This document shows, one piece after another, positions 1 through 5,530 of a DNA stretch of 5,530 nt. Position 1 is the stretch's first letter; every line of letters starts with the position of its first letter. Below the pieces are notes generated by a model that was given only the letters and a program-made list of their open reading frames with translations, searched no databases and was not told where the DNA came from. Source of the stretch: Lachnospiraceae bacterium (GTDB lineage: Bacteria > Bacillota > Clostridia > Lachnospirales > Lachnospiraceae); NCBI GenBank assembly GCA_020860745.1, contig JAJBTR010000268.1, positions 1 to 5,530 of the forward strand. The letters are read 5' to 3'. The position numbers and the translations under genes were made by a program.

Positions 1-526
1 GAGAATAGCTGGTATTAACCGTAATTACCGGAGTTAAACTTTCTCCTGTATACAAAATATCTTCTATTGTGAAAATACCGCTGTTACTACTAAAATTCAA
101 TTGAGTTACCGTTACTGTCTTAAGCGTAAGATAACCCTTGGGATCTGACACAGAAGTAGTACCATCCACCGGATAAACCTGAACCTCATAACTCCCTGCA
201 TCTTTTATTTCTGTAACATCAATATCATTTTTCACGATCTTCCATGTATAATCGTTTGTTCCCGTCCAACTCGCAGAAGAAACACCCACTTCATAACCTG
301 CGCCATTATATGTATAACTAACAGTGTCCGTCGTTACTTCCTGTGAGTCCACGGTTACCACAAAATCATCAGCAGACAACTCTGTCGTATTTCCACCTAC
401 GCCCGTCGCCCAGGCAACCACATTCCACCCCTCGAACAACGCCGTATTCGGGAGCAGTCCTGCGACCAGAACCAGAGCCAGTACCATCGCCAGGATTTTC
501 TTTCCTCGTTTTGATATCCTCTTCAT
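1..526 (-). CDS. Secreted Ig-like/MBG-like surface protein, N-terminal 175 residues (runs off the window)
   Basis: The reading frame is open from an ATG at 524-526 to the window edge, so the C-terminus is missing. The start is set by a strong purine-rich site (GAGGAGG) just upstream. Residues 1-10 are strongly basic (MKRISKRGKK), residues 11-25 are hydrophobic, and AWA at 38-40 is a plausible signal peptidase I site, so export is expected. The mature part is rich in Thr, Val, Ser and Tyr and looks all-beta. Residues 69-117 have the pattern YTYNG ... KDAGSYEVQV, typical of bacterial Ig-like/MBG-type repeats, and a second module seems to begin near residue 142 (YTGESLTPVITV at 159-170). There is no catalytic motif in the visible part. 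It begins 20 bases after the stop of the threonine-repeat protein, so it is probably the last visible operon member. GC is about 41% over bases 1-420, clearly below the signalling genes. An adhesin or cell-wall protein is likely, but the exact role is unknown. Confidence 0.85.
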   Translation of the reverse strand, partial: MKRISKRGKKILAMVLALVLVAGLLPNTALFEGWNVVAWATGVGGNTTELSADDFVVTVDSQEVTTDTVSYTYNGAGYEVGVSSASWTGTNDYTWKIVKNDIDVTEIKDAGSYEVQVYPVDGTTSVSDPKGYLTLKTVTVTQLNFSSNSGIFTIEDILYTGESLTPVITVNTSYS

Positions 527-546
527 CTTTTCCTCCTCTTTCTTCT

Positions 547-1266
547 CTATATGACTTCTTCCGCGTGGATCATGATAATCTCACGCTCTATCTTAAAAGT
601 ACCGTTTGTACTCCTATGTGCTTTTTTCTGCTCTGTCTGCCTTGCGTGTTCAAGATATGCCGTGGTCTCATCCGGTCCGGGAGTCCGCGTCCTGACATTC
701 TTCAGCATGGAAGTGGTTTCCTCCCCGTTCCGGAGAAGAGATGTGGCTTCCTCCCCGTGTTGCAGCAGTGAAGTCGCTTCCTCCCCATTCTGCAGCAGCG
801 ATGTCGCCTGTTCTCCGCCCTGCAGCAATGATGTGGCCTGCGCTCCGTCCTGCAGCAGCGAGGTCGCTTCCTCCCCGCCCTGCTGCCGCGAGGCGGTATA
901 ATTGCCGCCGGGCGACGGTGCGGTTTGTTCCCCGCCGGATTGCATCAGCTCGGCAGATTTCGCCGACCGGACCGCGTTTTCCACTTTCCGCGCTCCCGGC
1001 GCAGCCGCCTCGGAGATGCCCATATCCGCCTTCATATGCTCATCGACATACTGCATATTGCTCCGGGTCTTCCGGAAAAGTCTGCCGCTCTGTGCGCTTT
1101 CCTCCTCCATCTGCTGGATCTGGCGCTTTGCCGTCCGTCCGGTCAGATACCCAAAGACACTCCGGATATCCAGGACAAAGAAGAGAATCACCGCCAGGAC
1201 AGCCAGACCGATGCAGGCTGCCAGAAAGATGAGAGACAGATTGCCGTATAATTCTATCTTATTCAT
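547..1266 (-). CDS. Single-pass membrane protein with tandem threonine (putative pThr/FHA-ligand) repeats
   Basis: This 239-residue protein belongs to no family I can name. A hydrophobic segment at residues 10-32 is followed by basic residues (R35, R44, K47, R48), predicting a short outside N-terminus and a long cytoplasmic tail. Residues 45-110 are charged and probably helical. Residues 131-190 are six exact-length 10-residue repeats, consensus G-E-E-A-T-S-L-L-Q-N, with T135, T145, T155, T165, T175 and T185 in register. A diverged seventh copy (PDETTAYLEH) lies at 198-207 and a possible degenerate one at 112-120. The last copy, EETTSML, resembles the ETTS motif of GarA/OdhI that PknB/PknG-type kinases phosphorylate. 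The protein ends in a beta-like tail (FKIEREIIMIHAEEVI). It sits 13 bases after the kinase gene with its own GGGAGGAGG site. I infer a kinase substrate and multivalent FHA docking scaffold; phosphorylation itself is not shown by sequence. Confidence 0.93.
   Translation of the reverse strand: MNKIELYGNLSLIFLAACIGLAVLAVILFFVLDIRSVFGYLTGRTAKRQIQQMEEESAQSGRLFRKTRSNMQYVDEHMKADMGISEAAAPGARKVENAVRSAKSAELMQSGGEQTAPSPGGNYTASRQQGGEEATSLLQDGAQATSLLQGGEQATSLLQNGEEATSLLQHGEEATSLLRNGEETTSMLKNVRTRTPGPDETTAYLEHARQTEQKKAHRSTNGTFKIEREIIMIHAEEVI
697..876 (-). repeat. Six tandem 30-bp coding repeats (x-T-S-L-L decapeptides)
   Basis: The units are 847-876, 817-846, 787-816, 757-786, 727-756 and 697-726, read on the minus strand. 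All six encode T-S at the same two positions, Leu at the second following position of every unit, and L/L/L/L/L/M between. The codons differ: Thr is ACC, ACA, ACA, ACT, ACA, ACT, and Ser is TCG, TCA, TCG, TCA, TCT, TCC. Conserved residues with drifting synonymous sites point to selection on the peptide rather than very recent slippage. Confidence 0.95.
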
Positions 1267-1279
1267 AATCCTCCTCCCG

Positions 1280-2998
1280 CTACTGGTTGCCCACTGTCTT
1301 GTAGGTAGAACTGATCACCGTCTTAGCTTGTTCTATAGTAGATTTAAGCGTCTCCATACTGTTTTTCTGCGCTGTGCTCAGATCATCACCAAAATCCGAA
1401 TCCAGATGTTCTTCCATGTTCGCGATCTGATCCAGCATATCATCTTCTGTGACGCCGGCATCCTTAAACTCCGTGGTGTACAGCATCATCTGACTGACCT
1501 GTTCCTGATACATAACGAGCGCTGTTTGCTTATTCGTCAATTCCACCAGATTGCCAGCTGAGAGTTCCGTCAGATCATCCCAGTACTCCTGATAGGAGAT
1601 AACCTGTTCGCCGGCTTTATCCTCCGTCCCCAGCTGAGTATAATACTTCGAGATCTCATAGAGCCGCTCCGCTTTGGCGACCATTTCTAAATCTGATTCT
1701 TTATCTGATTCCTTCAGAGAGTCGGAATCTTTCACCTCCTCAAAATAGGTAGCAGCCTGTGCCTTCCCGTTCCCACTCTCCAGATAGTAATAATACAATA
1801 ATCCAACCTTATAGCAGAATGCCTCATATGCATCTGAATTACCACTTTGGAACATGTCAATATTTGACTTATTTCTATTACTGCCGGTCGTCATCATAAT
1901 GCTCTGGAGTTCCTGATCCTCATCAGAATAGAATACAAGATCGCTCTCATATTCGCTCTCCAGCAAATTCCATGCTTCCTCTTTTGTCGGCTCCAGGTTA
2001 ATGGCCTGTCTCAGATAATCAATCTTCTGTTCACCCGAGGATTTTTCCGCGTTATCTATGTAGGTATCGTAGGTATTATTACTCTCCGATTGTTCCAGAA
2101 TGTGAAAGCTCAGCGCGCCCACGCCGCAGGCCGCCGCCAGAACCGCTGTGACGGCAAATTTGCGAAATTTGGAAAGCATCTTTGCCCGCACGCGGGTATC
2201 GACCATCTGATAGTTTTCCAGGTCATAGAGAAGCTCGGCGCAGGACTGGTAACGGTCCGCCGGGTTCGCCTGGGTACATTTCAGAATAATATTCTCCAGA
2301 CCAGCGGAAAGATTCGGATTCCACTGACGGATCGGGTACATCTCATAGGGCGGCTCGCCGGGGTTGTGCCCCGTGACCAGATGATACATGGTGGCGCCCA
2401 GACAGTAGATATCTGTCCTGGGGTCTGTCTGTCCGTGGCCGCCGTACTGCTCCGGCGCCGCGTAGCCCCGGGTGCCCAGGCAGGTGGTATCCTCCATGCT
2501 GCTGATCTTGTACTCTCTGGCTGTACCAAAGTCAAAGAGTACGATGCTGCCATCCGGCTTCAGCATGACATTGGAGGGCTTCATATCGCGGTAGATGATG
2601 GGCGGCTTGCGGGAGTGCAGATATCCCAGCACATCGCAGAGCTGCTTCGCCCAGTCGATAACGCTCTCCTGGGGCTGCGGCCCATACTCCTTGAGGACAT
2701 CCTTCAGCGTCTTTCCCTCAATGTAATCCATCACGATGAGGAAGCTGCCGTCCCCGTCGATCACGTCCACAATACTTGGAAGGTTCGGGTGGTTTAACCG
2801 CTTCAGCAGGTCGGTCTCCACGATGAGCCCCTGCTTGACCACGTCAAAATTCTGGACGCCGTCCTTGCAGACTTCCTTGATCGCCCAGGTTTTGTTGGCA
2901 CGCTCGTTCATCGCCATGTAGACGACGCTCATGCCGCCCTGGCCGCATTTATTTAAGACCCGGTATTTTCCGTCTACAAGAGAGCCTATCTCTAACAT
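1280..2998 (-). CDS. Transmembrane Hanks-type Ser/Thr protein kinase with non-PASTA extracellular domain
   Basis: This 572-residue PknB-like receptor kinase transfers phosphate from ATP to Ser/Thr. The catalytic domain spans about residues 10-262. It has a glycine loop G19-Q-G-G-M-S-V-V-Y27, the ATP lysine K41 (AIKEV), a likely helix-C E61, the catalytic loop Y136-R-D-M-K-P-S-N143 (Tyr in place of the usual His), D156-F-G158, an activation loop with T171, T172 and T176, and G178-Y-A-A-P-E183. All key residues are present, so it should be active. A juxtamembrane basic stretch (269-279) leads into one TM helix at about 280-299. The outside part, 300-572, has no PASTA repeats and looks helical with TPR-like spacing (for example 323-350 and 398-421), so its ligand is unknown. 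The start is supported by an AGGAG site that overlaps the phosphatase stop. GC falls from about 60% in the kinase part to about 42% just past the TM. Its probable substrates are the threonine-repeat protein and the FHA-protease tail. Confidence 0.96.
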   Translation of the reverse strand: MLEIGSLVDGKYRVLNKCGQGGMSVVYMAMNERANKTWAIKEVCKDGVQNFDVVKQGLIVETDLLKRLNHPNLPSIVDVIDGDGSFLIVMDYIEGKTLKDVLKEYGPQPQESVIDWAKQLCDVLGYLHSRKPPIIYRDMKPSNVMLKPDGSIVLFDFGTAREYKISSMEDTTCLGTRGYAAPEQYGGHGQTDPRTDIYCLGATMYHLVTGHNPGEPPYEMYPIRQWNPNLSAGLENIILKCTQANPADRYQSCAELLYDLENYQMVDTRVRAKMLSKFRKFAVTAVLAAACGVGALSFHILEQSESNNTYDTYIDNAEKSSGEQKIDYLRQAINLEPTKEEAWNLLESEYESDLVFYSDEDQELQSIMMTTGSNRNKSNIDMFQSGNSDAYEAFCYKVGLLYYYYLESGNGKAQAATYFEEVKDSDSLKESDKESDLEMVAKAERLYEISKYYTQLGTEDKAGEQVISYQEYWDDLTELSAGNLVELTNKQTALVMYQEQVSQMMLYTTEFKDAGVTEDDMLDQIANMEEHLDSDFGDDLSTAQKNSMETLKSTIEQAKTVISSTYKTVGNQ

Positions 2999-3004
2999 AC
3001 ATTT

Positions 3005-3010
3005 CTCCTA
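3005..3010 (-). promoter_or_regulatory. Kinase Shine-Dalgarno overlapping the phosphatase stop codon
   Basis: On the minus strand the phosphatase TAG stop is the first half of TAGGAG, followed by six bases and the kinase ATG. A terminating ribosome would sit on the next initiation site, which favours translational coupling of phosphatase and kinase. Confidence 0.7.
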
Positions 3011-3775
3011 GTCGCAGCGAATCAGGACAGTGGAAATGTTGTCCGATTCTTTGCGGTATTTATCTAAATCAGTCAGATACACCAGTCCCTCCTGCATGGT
3101 TTTCTCATTCAGCAGGCGGTAGGGGCTGAGGTACTGATATATTTCCTCTCCGGTGATCACATGACGAAAACCATCGCTGCAGAGCAGAAAAATGCTGCCG
3201 GGCAGGATGGTGCCGCTCCCAAAGGCCGGTTCAATCTCTCTCGATGCGCCGACACACTGCAGGAGGACGTTCCGTCTGGGATCTCTGCGGGCTTCCTCCC
3301 AGGTCATCCGCCCCTCATCCATCTCTCTCTGGATGAAAGTCTGATCTTTGGTCAGCTGCGAGAGCTCGTCCCGCATGACATAGATCCTGGAATCCCCCAC
3401 ATTTGCAAAGTAATAGGTGCGGTCGACGATGAGCAGCACTACCATGGTGGTGCCGAGATCGATGTGTGCCGCACTCCCGTAAGCGCCGATGCGCTCATTC
3501 ACGCGGTAGATCAGATCTCTCCACCGCTCCGCAATTCCTTCCATGCTCAACCCCCGGTAGAGCAGGTCCGGGAACTCAGTCTCGAACCACTCCGAGAGGC
3601 AGCGCACAGCGGTCGCGCTGGCGAGCTCGCCTTTCGCGAGCCCGCCCATGCCGTCGCATACCGACGCCAGACACACTTTGCCGTAATCTGTCTGGGCAAC
3701 CTTTACCAGGACAGAATCCTGATTTGTTTTTTTCCTTATTCCGACATCTGTATGTGCCGCAATCTTAAAATTCAT
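3008..3775 (-). CDS. PP2C-family (PPM) Ser/Thr protein phosphatase
   Basis: This is a 255-residue soluble phosphatase of the bacterial PrpC/Stp type, close to the usual length, with no signal peptide or TM. Family motifs appear in order: N18-Q-D20, the metal-binding V39-C-D41-G-M-G-G, G108-T-T, N125-V-G-D128-S-R, the L-T-K-D144 segment, C199-S-D201-G and E243-S-D245-N-I. Together they supply the Asp ligands for the Mn/Mg centre, so it should be active. It removes phosphate from pSer/pThr and is the expected antagonist of the kinase encoded 9 bases downstream. The start MNFKIAAHTDVG matches the usual N-terminal strand of the family and has an AGGAAGG site about 10 bases upstream. Paired phosphatase-kinase order is typical of Firmicutes prpC-prkC loci, but the partner kinase here lacks PASTA repeats, so I do not assign those symbols. 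Confidence 0.96.
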   Translation of the reverse strand: MNFKIAAHTDVGIRKKTNQDSVLVKVAQTDYGKVCLASVCDGMGGLAKGELASATAVRCLSEWFETEFPDLLYRGLSMEGIAERWRDLIYRVNERIGAYGSAAHIDLGTTMVVLLIVDRTYYFANVGDSRIYVMRDELSQLTKDQTFIQREMDEGRMTWEEARRDPRRNVLLQCVGASREIEPAFGSGTILPGSIFLLCSDGFRHVITGEEIYQYLSPYRLLNEKTMQEGLVYLTDLDKYRKESDNISTVLIRCD

Positions 3776-3805
3776 AGGAATATGTCCTTCCTGTCTCTTG
3801 TCTGC

Positions 3806-5410
3806 TTACAGACGGAACTCGAATTCCTCATCCGACAACCGGATCTTGTCGCCGGAGTTCAGCTTCACTTCCTGGTTCGGGCTGAGCTTGTTGCCGTTTA
3901 CAAACGTGAAGTTCGTAGAGTTGTTATCCTTGATGTAGTAAATGCCGCCCTTGCAGATGATGTCCGCGTGTCTGCGGCTGATGGAGTTGTTATCCGGGAT
4001 GCAGAAATCTACTTTCGCCCGCTCCTTGCCGATCACGCAGAGGGACTTGGTGAGCGTCTTGGTCTCGCCGTTCTTCCTGCGGATCAGCGTCGCTCTCGGC
4101 TGCATATTGCCGCCCAATACGCTGGTCTCATCGGAGCCGCCGCCTAGTACGCTGGTCTCGCCTGCACCCATATCGGTGGGCGCCGCACTGCCCATGTAGG
4201 ACGGAGGTACCGGCTGTCCGCCCTGGTGCTGAGGCTGCTGGTATGCCTGCTGCTGCGGTCTCGGCTGCTGCGGAGGCGTCGGCGGGGTATTCATTCCGCC
4301 TGTGGGCGGGATGTTCTTGTTATTTTTCTTTTTCTTATTCATCATCACAACGACCACAATGATCACTACGACGACAACCGCCGCTGCTGCGATAATGATG
4401 ATAATCTTCATGTCGAGACCGGTCTCCTCTTCCTCAACAGGCTCCGTCTCTTCAGGCTCCTCCTCGGCGGCCTCGGCGACCTCGGCAGTCTCTTCCTCTT
4501 CTTCCTCTACCTCGGTGATCTCCTCCTCAGCGGGAGTCTCCTCTGCCTCGGTGGTTTCCTCTTCCTCGATAATATCTCCCGTGTCATTCGTGGAGGTATA
4601 GGTAACGCCGATGGCGTCCAGAATCTCTCTCACGTCATTGATCGCGATAGAATAGTAGTAATTGCTGGCGCCGTCCCCGTTATACATGGTATTGATGCCG
4701 ACAACATTTCCGTTGGAGTCTACCAGCGGTCCGCCGGAATTGCCGTAACCCAGGCTGGCGTCATGGGCGATAAAAGTATATTCATTGCTGGTCTGCACCT
4801 TACCGACGATACCCTGGGTAGCAGTCACATCAGAGCTGGCGTGGGAATGCGCATTCGCCTCGTCGCTGGTCGCGCCGGGGAATCCCAGTGCGTATACGGT
4901 CTGGGTATCCACCAGGTCGTCGCTGTCCGCCAGTGTCAGCGGGGTCCGGTTGTTGATGGACTGGGACATCTCCAGGATGGCGAAATCACCCTGCTCGGAA
5001 CCCTGCACATACTCCGCGTCGATCGTGACATCCGCCTGGATGACCACCTCGATCTTTAACGTGACATTCTTCGAGTCGGTGAAATCAACACCGTAAACCT
5101 CGCTCCAGCCAGCCGCATCCTCACTGGTAAGTGTGATCACGTGATAGTTCGTAATGACTGTCGTAGTTCCGGTGGACGGTCCGATCAGGAAGCCGCTGCC
5201 GCCCTGCAGTGCGTGCTCGTTATTTTTGGAATCCACGTAAACCAGCTGGATCCACACCACACCGTTCTTGGCCTCGGATACGACCTCAGCCTCTGCAGAG
5301 GTGGACGTATCGGTCGCCATCGCGGGCATGGAATACCCCAACAGCATCGCCGCCACCGCCATCATCAGGAATAGCTTCCTGAACACATGCATTTTTTTCC
5401 TTTGTTTCAT
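3806..5410 (-). CDS. Membrane-anchored trypsin-like serine protease with cytoplasmic FHA domain
   Basis: This 534-residue multidomain protein starts with a signal peptide (basic start, hydrophobic 13-25, AMA at 30-32 before TDT). The chymotrypsin/HtrA-like protease domain at about 40-270 has the triad H90 (TNYHV), D142 (GDFAIL) and S225 (GYGNSGGPL); no PDZ domain follows. Residues 281-330 are an acidic linker with 29 Glu in 50. A TM helix of Ile/Ala/Val lies at about 334-357, then a lysine-rich stop-transfer, then a Pro/Gln-rich cytoplasmic stretch (367-405). ETSVLG occurs at 418 and 428. The C-terminal FHA domain, about 447-534, shows S476-I-S-R-R-H481 and D495-NNSTN-FTFVNG506. The protease therefore faces outward and the pThr reader inward. 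It is the first gene of the operon, 30 bases before the phosphatase. The ATG at 5408-5410 has AAGGAG four bases upstream; an in-frame ATG at M7 also has an AAAGG site and cannot be excluded. Confidence 0.94.
   Translation of the reverse strand: MKQRKKMHVFRKLFLMMAVAAMLLGYSMPAMATDTSTSAEAEVVSEAKNGVVWIQLVYVDSKNNEHALQGGSGFLIGPSTGTTTVITNYHVITLTSEDAAGWSEVYGVDFTDSKNVTLKIEVVIQADVTIDAEYVQGSEQGDFAILEMSQSINNRTPLTLADSDDLVDTQTVYALGFPGATSDEANAHSHASSDVTATQGIVGKVQTSNEYTFIAHDASLGYGNSGGPLVDSNGNVVGINTMYNGDGASNYYYSIAINDVREILDAIGVTYTSTNDTGDIIEEEETTEAEETPAEEEITEVEEEEEETAEVAEAAEEEPEETEPVEEEETGLDMKIIIIIAAAAVVVVVIIVVVVMMNKKKKNNKNIPPTGGMNTPPTPPQQPRPQQQAYQQPQHQGGQPVPPSYMGSAAPTDMGAGETSVLGGGSDETSVLGGNMQPRATLIRRKNGETKTLTKSLCVIGKERAKVDFCIPDNNSISRRHADIICKGGIYYIKDNNSTNFTFVNGNKLSPNQEVKLNSGDKIRLSDEEFEFRL
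4111..4159 (-). repeat. Two 30-bp-spaced copies encoding ETSVLGG before the FHA domain
   Basis: A near-identical 19-base stretch occurs at 4111-4129 and 4141-4159, exactly 30 bases apart. On the minus strand each encodes E-T-S-V-L-G-G, with T419 and T429 in register. Period and core motif match the six repeats of the adaptor gene three genes downstream. Confidence 0.85.
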
Positions 5411-5429
5411 CTCTCTCCTTTACTTCGCG

Positions 5430-5474
5430 AAATCTTAATTTTGCCGAAACAAAAAACACTGCTACTTAAGATTT
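5430..5474. repeat. 9-bp inverted repeat in the operon leader
   Basis: The perfect arms AAATCTTAA (5430-5438) and TTAAGATTT (5466-5474) are separated by 27 bases, just downstream of the candidate -10 and upstream of the first ribosome binding site. The spacing and lack of a T-run argue against a terminator. It could be an operator pair or a leader-RNA stem. A short palindrome TTCGCGAA (5424-5431) abuts it. Confidence 0.4.
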
Positions 5475-5475
5475 T

Positions 5476-5481
5476 ATTATA
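5476..5481 (-). promoter_or_regulatory. Candidate -10 box (TATAAT) for the operon
   Basis: A perfect TATAAT reads on the minus strand about 65 bases before the first ATG, inside an AT-rich stretch. No good -35 exists at 16-18 bases; the closest hexamer, CTGGAT at 5499-5504, is poor. It may be an activator-dependent promoter or chance in AT-rich DNA. An overlapping TATAAA lies at 5484-5489. Confidence 0.4.
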
Positions 5482-5530
5482 ATTTTATAAATTCACATAT
5501 CCAGTAAGAACGAATGAGAGTTAATTTCAT

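Larger units (their letters stand above)
5411..5530. other. AT-rich non-coding leader upstream of the operon
   Basis: These 120 bases hold no convincing coding frame. The AT-rich character, the ribosome binding site next to the protease start and the candidate promoter elements support a 5' regulatory region. The end of any gene further upstream is not visible. Confidence 0.6.

Noticed and set aside
324..771. Two overlapping plus-strand frames near the secreted protein start
   Set aside because: The minus-strand frame has a signal peptide, a strong SD and Ig-like pattern; the plus frames are Ser/Pro/Phe-rich shadows.
697..876. 30-bp repeats as a possible CRISPR array
   Set aside because: The repeats are directly adjacent with no unique spacers, vary at synonymous sites, and are in frame inside a gene.
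902..1561. Plus-strand open frame of 219 codons across the kinase/adaptor junction
   Set aside because: It is antisense to two genes with clear motifs, and has no recognisable domain or good ribosome site.
2090..2797. Plus-strand open frame of 235 codons
   Set aside because: It is antisense to the kinase catalytic domain; GC-rich codons suppress stops on the other strand.
1280..2998. Possible pseudokinase because HRD reads YRD
   Set aside because: The catalytic Asp, the ATP lysine, DFG and the glycine loop are intact; the His position tolerates Tyr in active bacterial kinases.
3776..3805. Terminator between the protease and phosphatase genes
   Set aside because: Only a weak short complementarity (AGGA/TCCT) and no GC-rich stem followed by a T-run.
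3161..4147. Plus-strand open frame of 328 codons
   Set aside because: It lies opposite the PP2C gene and the FHA domain, both with full family motifs; its translation is low in recognisable structure.
4226..5059. Plus-strand open frame of 277 codons with Arg/Leu/Asp-rich runs
   Set aside because: It is the antisense reading of the Glu-rich linker and TM codons of the protease gene, which produce the biased runs.

Overview
This window looks like part of a Gram-positive Clostridia chromosome, most likely from a gut Lachnospiraceae-type organism. The grounds are strong GGAGG-type ribosome binding sites, moderate GC, a secreted Ig-like protein of clostridial style, and a Hanks-type kinase with a PP2C phosphatase and an FHA protein. 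The taxonomic call is inference; there is no rRNA or other marker gene here.

Everything supportable is on the minus strand and reads as one operon, right to left. It opens with a 120-base AT-rich leader (5411-5530) that holds a candidate -10 box and a 9-bp inverted repeat. Then come (1) a signal-peptide/trypsin-like protease/acidic linker/TM/FHA protein (3806-5410); (2) a PP2C protein phosphatase (3008-3775); (3) a transmembrane Ser/Thr kinase without PASTA repeats (1280-2998); (4) a small TM protein whose cytoplasmic tail carries six tandem 10-residue threonine repeats (547-1266); and (5) the 5' part of a secreted Ig-like/MBG-like protein that runs off the window at base 1 (1-526). Gaps between genes are 9 to 30 bases, each gene has its own Shine-Dalgarno sequence, and no terminator is visible.

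The proposed logic is a membrane phospho-threonine switch. The kinase and phosphatase write and erase phosphate, and the FHA domain reads it. The repeat protein is a multivalent substrate or scaffold with the core x-T-S-(L/M/V)-L. The same core occurs twice, also 10 residues apart, just before the FHA domain of the protease protein. This resembles the ETTS-motif/FHA switch of GarA and OdhI in Actinobacteria, but multiplied and tied to an extracytoplasmic protease. The repeats keep their amino acids while their codons differ, which suggests selection on the protein motif.

Composition is not uniform. The kinase catalytic half is about 60% GC, while the part of its extracellular domain nearest the membrane is about 42%, with the step at the TM segment. 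The secreted protein is about 41%. The outward-facing kinase sensor and the secreted product therefore look like the fast-evolving or exchanged modules of an otherwise coherent system.
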